Source: Ichthyosporea sp. XGB-2017a
Taxonomy: Eukaryota > Opisthokonta > Ichthyosporea
Length of the DNA stretch: 64,000 bases
Direction: 5' to 3'
Assembly (NCBI GenBank): GCA_002811675.1
Contig: PDIM01010323.1
Location: forward strand, 62,001 to 126,000
The position numbers and the translations under genes were made by a program. The notes beneath the pieces are model-generated. The model was not told the origin of the DNA, searched no databases, and was given only the letters and a program-made list of their open reading frames with translations. Below are positions 61,679 through 64,000 of the stretch, piece by piece (the first letter of the stretch is position 1; the number at the start of each line of letters is the position of its first letter).

Positions 61679-62236
61679 TGCTACAATGTTGCAAAAACAA
61701 TTAAATAAAAATTAGTCCCCTGTCTTAAGTCCTTCTTCAAATACATCAATTTCGATTTTCAATTGGCTATAAATATCTAGTAATAAATTGCGGACTAGAC
61801 CAAATGATGCTTTTACAGAAGCTCAATCTTCCATCCATCACATCATCCATCCTTATAGCCCCCGTACATACACTCATCCATCGCCTAAGAAATAGAATCA
61901 CCTCACTAAACGCCAGTACTTACATAATGTTTTGTTTAATTAAAATAAGTTAAAGATTCACTTCAAATTTAAATTGAACAAAAAAGGGGAAAGAAGCCAA
62001 TTCTTGATTGTGACAAACGGAGGCATTTTATATGAGTCTCACTATGAGAAACCCCATACAAAAAATAAACCCGGCGGGGGGGCGGCCAGCTGATCATATG
62101 GGTGGGTGTCAATTCTCATCTAATTGTGTAACCCTTCCTTATATATGGCCCACTCCATAGCCCATACACTTATTGTCTTTTGCTGACTTTTCCTTTATTT
62201 CCTCAACGCTCCTTGATTTCCTTGCCATTTCAGAAG
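61679..62236 (-). promoter_or_regulatory. RPS2 promoter and 3' flank of the DUF885 gene
   Basis: Includes TAACCCTT near 62128 (a telomere-like half-site in reverse), CAGCTGATCATATG at 62087-62100 combining two recurrent elements, and CATCC repeats near 61830-61860. No coding sequence is seen. The RPS2 start has no upstream ATG in frame nearby. Confidence 0.4.
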
Positions 62237-64000
62237 CTATGTTGCACTTTGCGCATCCTTTCTTGCAATGTACTCTGATACCAGATTGTCCAGAAGTTTC
62301 ATTGGAGCTGGTCCGCATTCCAATACTACCTCATGGAAATCTCGAATATCAAATTTGCTTCCTAAAGCAGCTTCGGCCCTCGCACGCATTCGGCGGATTT
62401 GTATTTCACCAATCTTGTATCCACAGGACTGCCCTGGCCAAGCAATATATCTTCTAACTTCTTGATCGATAGAGTGAGCACCCAATGCTGTATTTTCCAT
62501 CATAAAGGCAATTGCTTGCTCATAGCTCCAGCCATGCCAGTGAAGGCCAGAGTCCACCACAAGGCGACAGGAGCGGAGCATATCATAAGTAAGCCGCCCC
62601 ATGCGCGAGTAAGGATCTTTGTATAGCCCCAGTTCTTTTCCAAGACCTTCTGAGTAGAGCCCCCACCCTTCAATATATGCCGAGTGAAGTGGATATCTCC
62701 CAGGAGATTCAAAATATTTCCTATCTTCAGCTGAAGTACGGAATAGTGGTACATTTTCCATTTCCATTGTGTACGTCAACTGAAGCTGCAAATGTCAGAA
62801 ACAACAAACAAAAAGTTTAGTGTTAGTATTAAACAGAAAACTGTACTGGAACAAGAAAGATTGACCAACAAGAGAATCCGCTATTACTTACGTGATGGCC
62901 TATTTTGTTTTTGAGCGTTTACAAATTGAAGGCGGGGGGTTAGATTAGAGTTGAAACAAGTAGTCATTCATCGAATTTGTCCGCTTGCGCGACCATGCGT
63001 TACATTTTGTACTTACCGGGGACTGCTTCATGCAAACAGAGTGGTTGCATTTCAAAGCTATATCTAGTATCGAGCTTGTAAGTGTTGACAAAAATCCATC
63101 CTGGCTTACGCCCATCTGCCGAACCTGCGGTATAGTAGGCAGCCGGAGAGCCAGGGGCATATTCTGCTGGAGTTTCTTTAACACCATAAGGATTGCGAGG
63201 CAGCTTCTTGAAGAGTTTTGAAAGGAATGGATCGATCTCTTTGCACTGCGCTCTATATGCACTCAATAAAGCCTCTGAAGAGGGAAACTGAAACTTGGTG
63301 TCTGTTTTCAAATAATCGATAAACTGTTTAATGTCTCCATTAAATCCTACCTCTTCTATGACAGCCTGTATTTCTTTTCGGATTCTCTTTACCTCTGATA
63401 GTCCAGTTTCATGAACTTCCTCAGGAGTCATGTCCGTACTGGTATGGAATTTTAAACATTGTTTGTACATATTTCCACCATCGGGAAGATTCTTACAGGA
63501 TGTTGCATTTGGAGCAGCTTTTGAGTACGTATCTGTGAAGAAGCACAGGAACTTTTGCAAAGCAGGATTGATAACTTCCCCTACCACTTTGATCATATCC
63601 TTTTTCAGCTCCTCTGTGCCCTTCACGCCTTCAGGTATTCTCAAAAATGGCTCGTAAAAGGCGGATTTCTGAGGATCTTCACTTATTTGAGCAGATATGC
63701 TATCACTTACCCCCATTAGGGTGAGGGAAGGAAGGACGCGCTTTGAGTCAATTCCCAACTGCATACACTGAATCAGCTGGTCCATCCACTTTCCTACACC
63801 TTTCATGCGTGCAATGTAGTCTTCGTAATCTTTTTTTGTCTCAAAAACGACTGCATCTTTAAGCTGCAAGAGCTCATTATGGGGACCTTCAAGAAGTTGG
63901 ACTGGCATCAGGTACGCTTTATACCGGAATCCTTCGAGGAAAGTTTCATGTTGATCTTTAAACAATCGGTAATTATGTTTATCCGCATCGCTAGGAAGAC
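62237..64000 (-). CDS. DUF885 family protein, N-terminus cut by window edge
   Basis: Exons inferred: 64000 (continuing beyond)-63017, an 8-nt micro-exon 62899-62892, and 62785-62237. Together they give ~511 residues from the window edge to the stop. The frame at the right edge is open (LPSDADKHNYRL...), so the start lies outside. Family hallmarks are GSADGRKPGWIFVNTY, LHEAVPGHHLQLT (HExxxGHH, putative metal-binding), SAYIEGWGLYSE and YKIGEIQIRRMR. The large exon ends in HEAVP plus one base and the final exon starts LQLTY; the micro-exon GCCATCAC, flanked by TAG and GTAAGT, supplies Gly-His-His in frame. Members are thought to be zinc peptidase-like, but activity is unproven here. Confidence 0.85.

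Noticed and set aside
1-64000. Transposons, viral remnants, CRISPR arrays
   Set aside because: No transposase, reverse transcriptase or capsid-like frames, terminal repeats or spaced direct repeats were seen.

Overview
This window looks like a piece of a compact nuclear genome from a unicellular eukaryote. Thirty protein genes fill about 85% of it. Half are intronless; the rest carry 29 short introns (about 49-168 nt, mostly GTAAGT/GTATGT to AG), and AATAAA signals sit just after many stops. The gene set (malectin, POLQ, MCMDC2, SPO11, ABITRAM/FAM206A, TFG, taxilin, exportin-4, a CI-mannose-6-phosphate-receptor-like protein, a metazoan/fungal-type biotin ligase with a BPL_N domain) points to an opisthokont, most likely a unicellular holozoan. 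That placement is inference; I cannot name the species. I saw no mobile elements, viral remnants, CRISPR arrays, rRNA or tRNA genes.

Layout, left to right: end of an unknown gene; a type II membrane protein with receptor-L/LRR repeats; NDUFAF1 (CIA30); NUBP1; SEC63; MCMDC2; three unidentified genes, two of them coiled-coil; malectin; DNA polymerase theta; TRAPPC10; an M14B carboxypeptidase; SPO11; two tandem CorA/Alr-type Mg2+ transporters; ABITRAM; a ten-repeat CI-MPR-like receptor; an ER acyltransferase; taxilin; a mitochondrial MSP1-like AAA ATPase; a TPR membrane protein; biotin protein ligase; exportin-4; TFG; a tail-anchored ankyrin protein; proteasome beta5; VPS45; ribosomal protein uS5; and a DUF885 protein cut by the window end.

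Strands alternate strongly: 23 of 29 neighbouring pairs lie on opposite strands, giving 11 divergent and 12 convergent pairs. Convergent stop codons are as close as 8 bp, so 3' UTRs must often overlap. The shared divergent promoters repeatedly carry a telomere-like AGGGNTAGGG element, a CAGCTG E-box far commoner between genes than in coding sequence, and a GATCATC element. The MCMDC2 promoter adds a good E2F site.

Functionally, several genes serve the secretory and endolysosomal route (SEC63, malectin, TRAPPC10, the CI-MPR-like receptor, taxilin, TFG, VPS45, the acyltransferase). Three serve DNA breakage and repair or meiosis (SPO11, MCMDC2, POLQ). The rest are housekeeping. The most striking single features are an inferred 8-nt micro-exon completing the HExxxGHH motif of the DUF885 gene, a DXXLL sorting signal at the extreme C-terminus of the CI-MPR-like protein, and an Asn in place of the second Toprim aspartate of SPO11.
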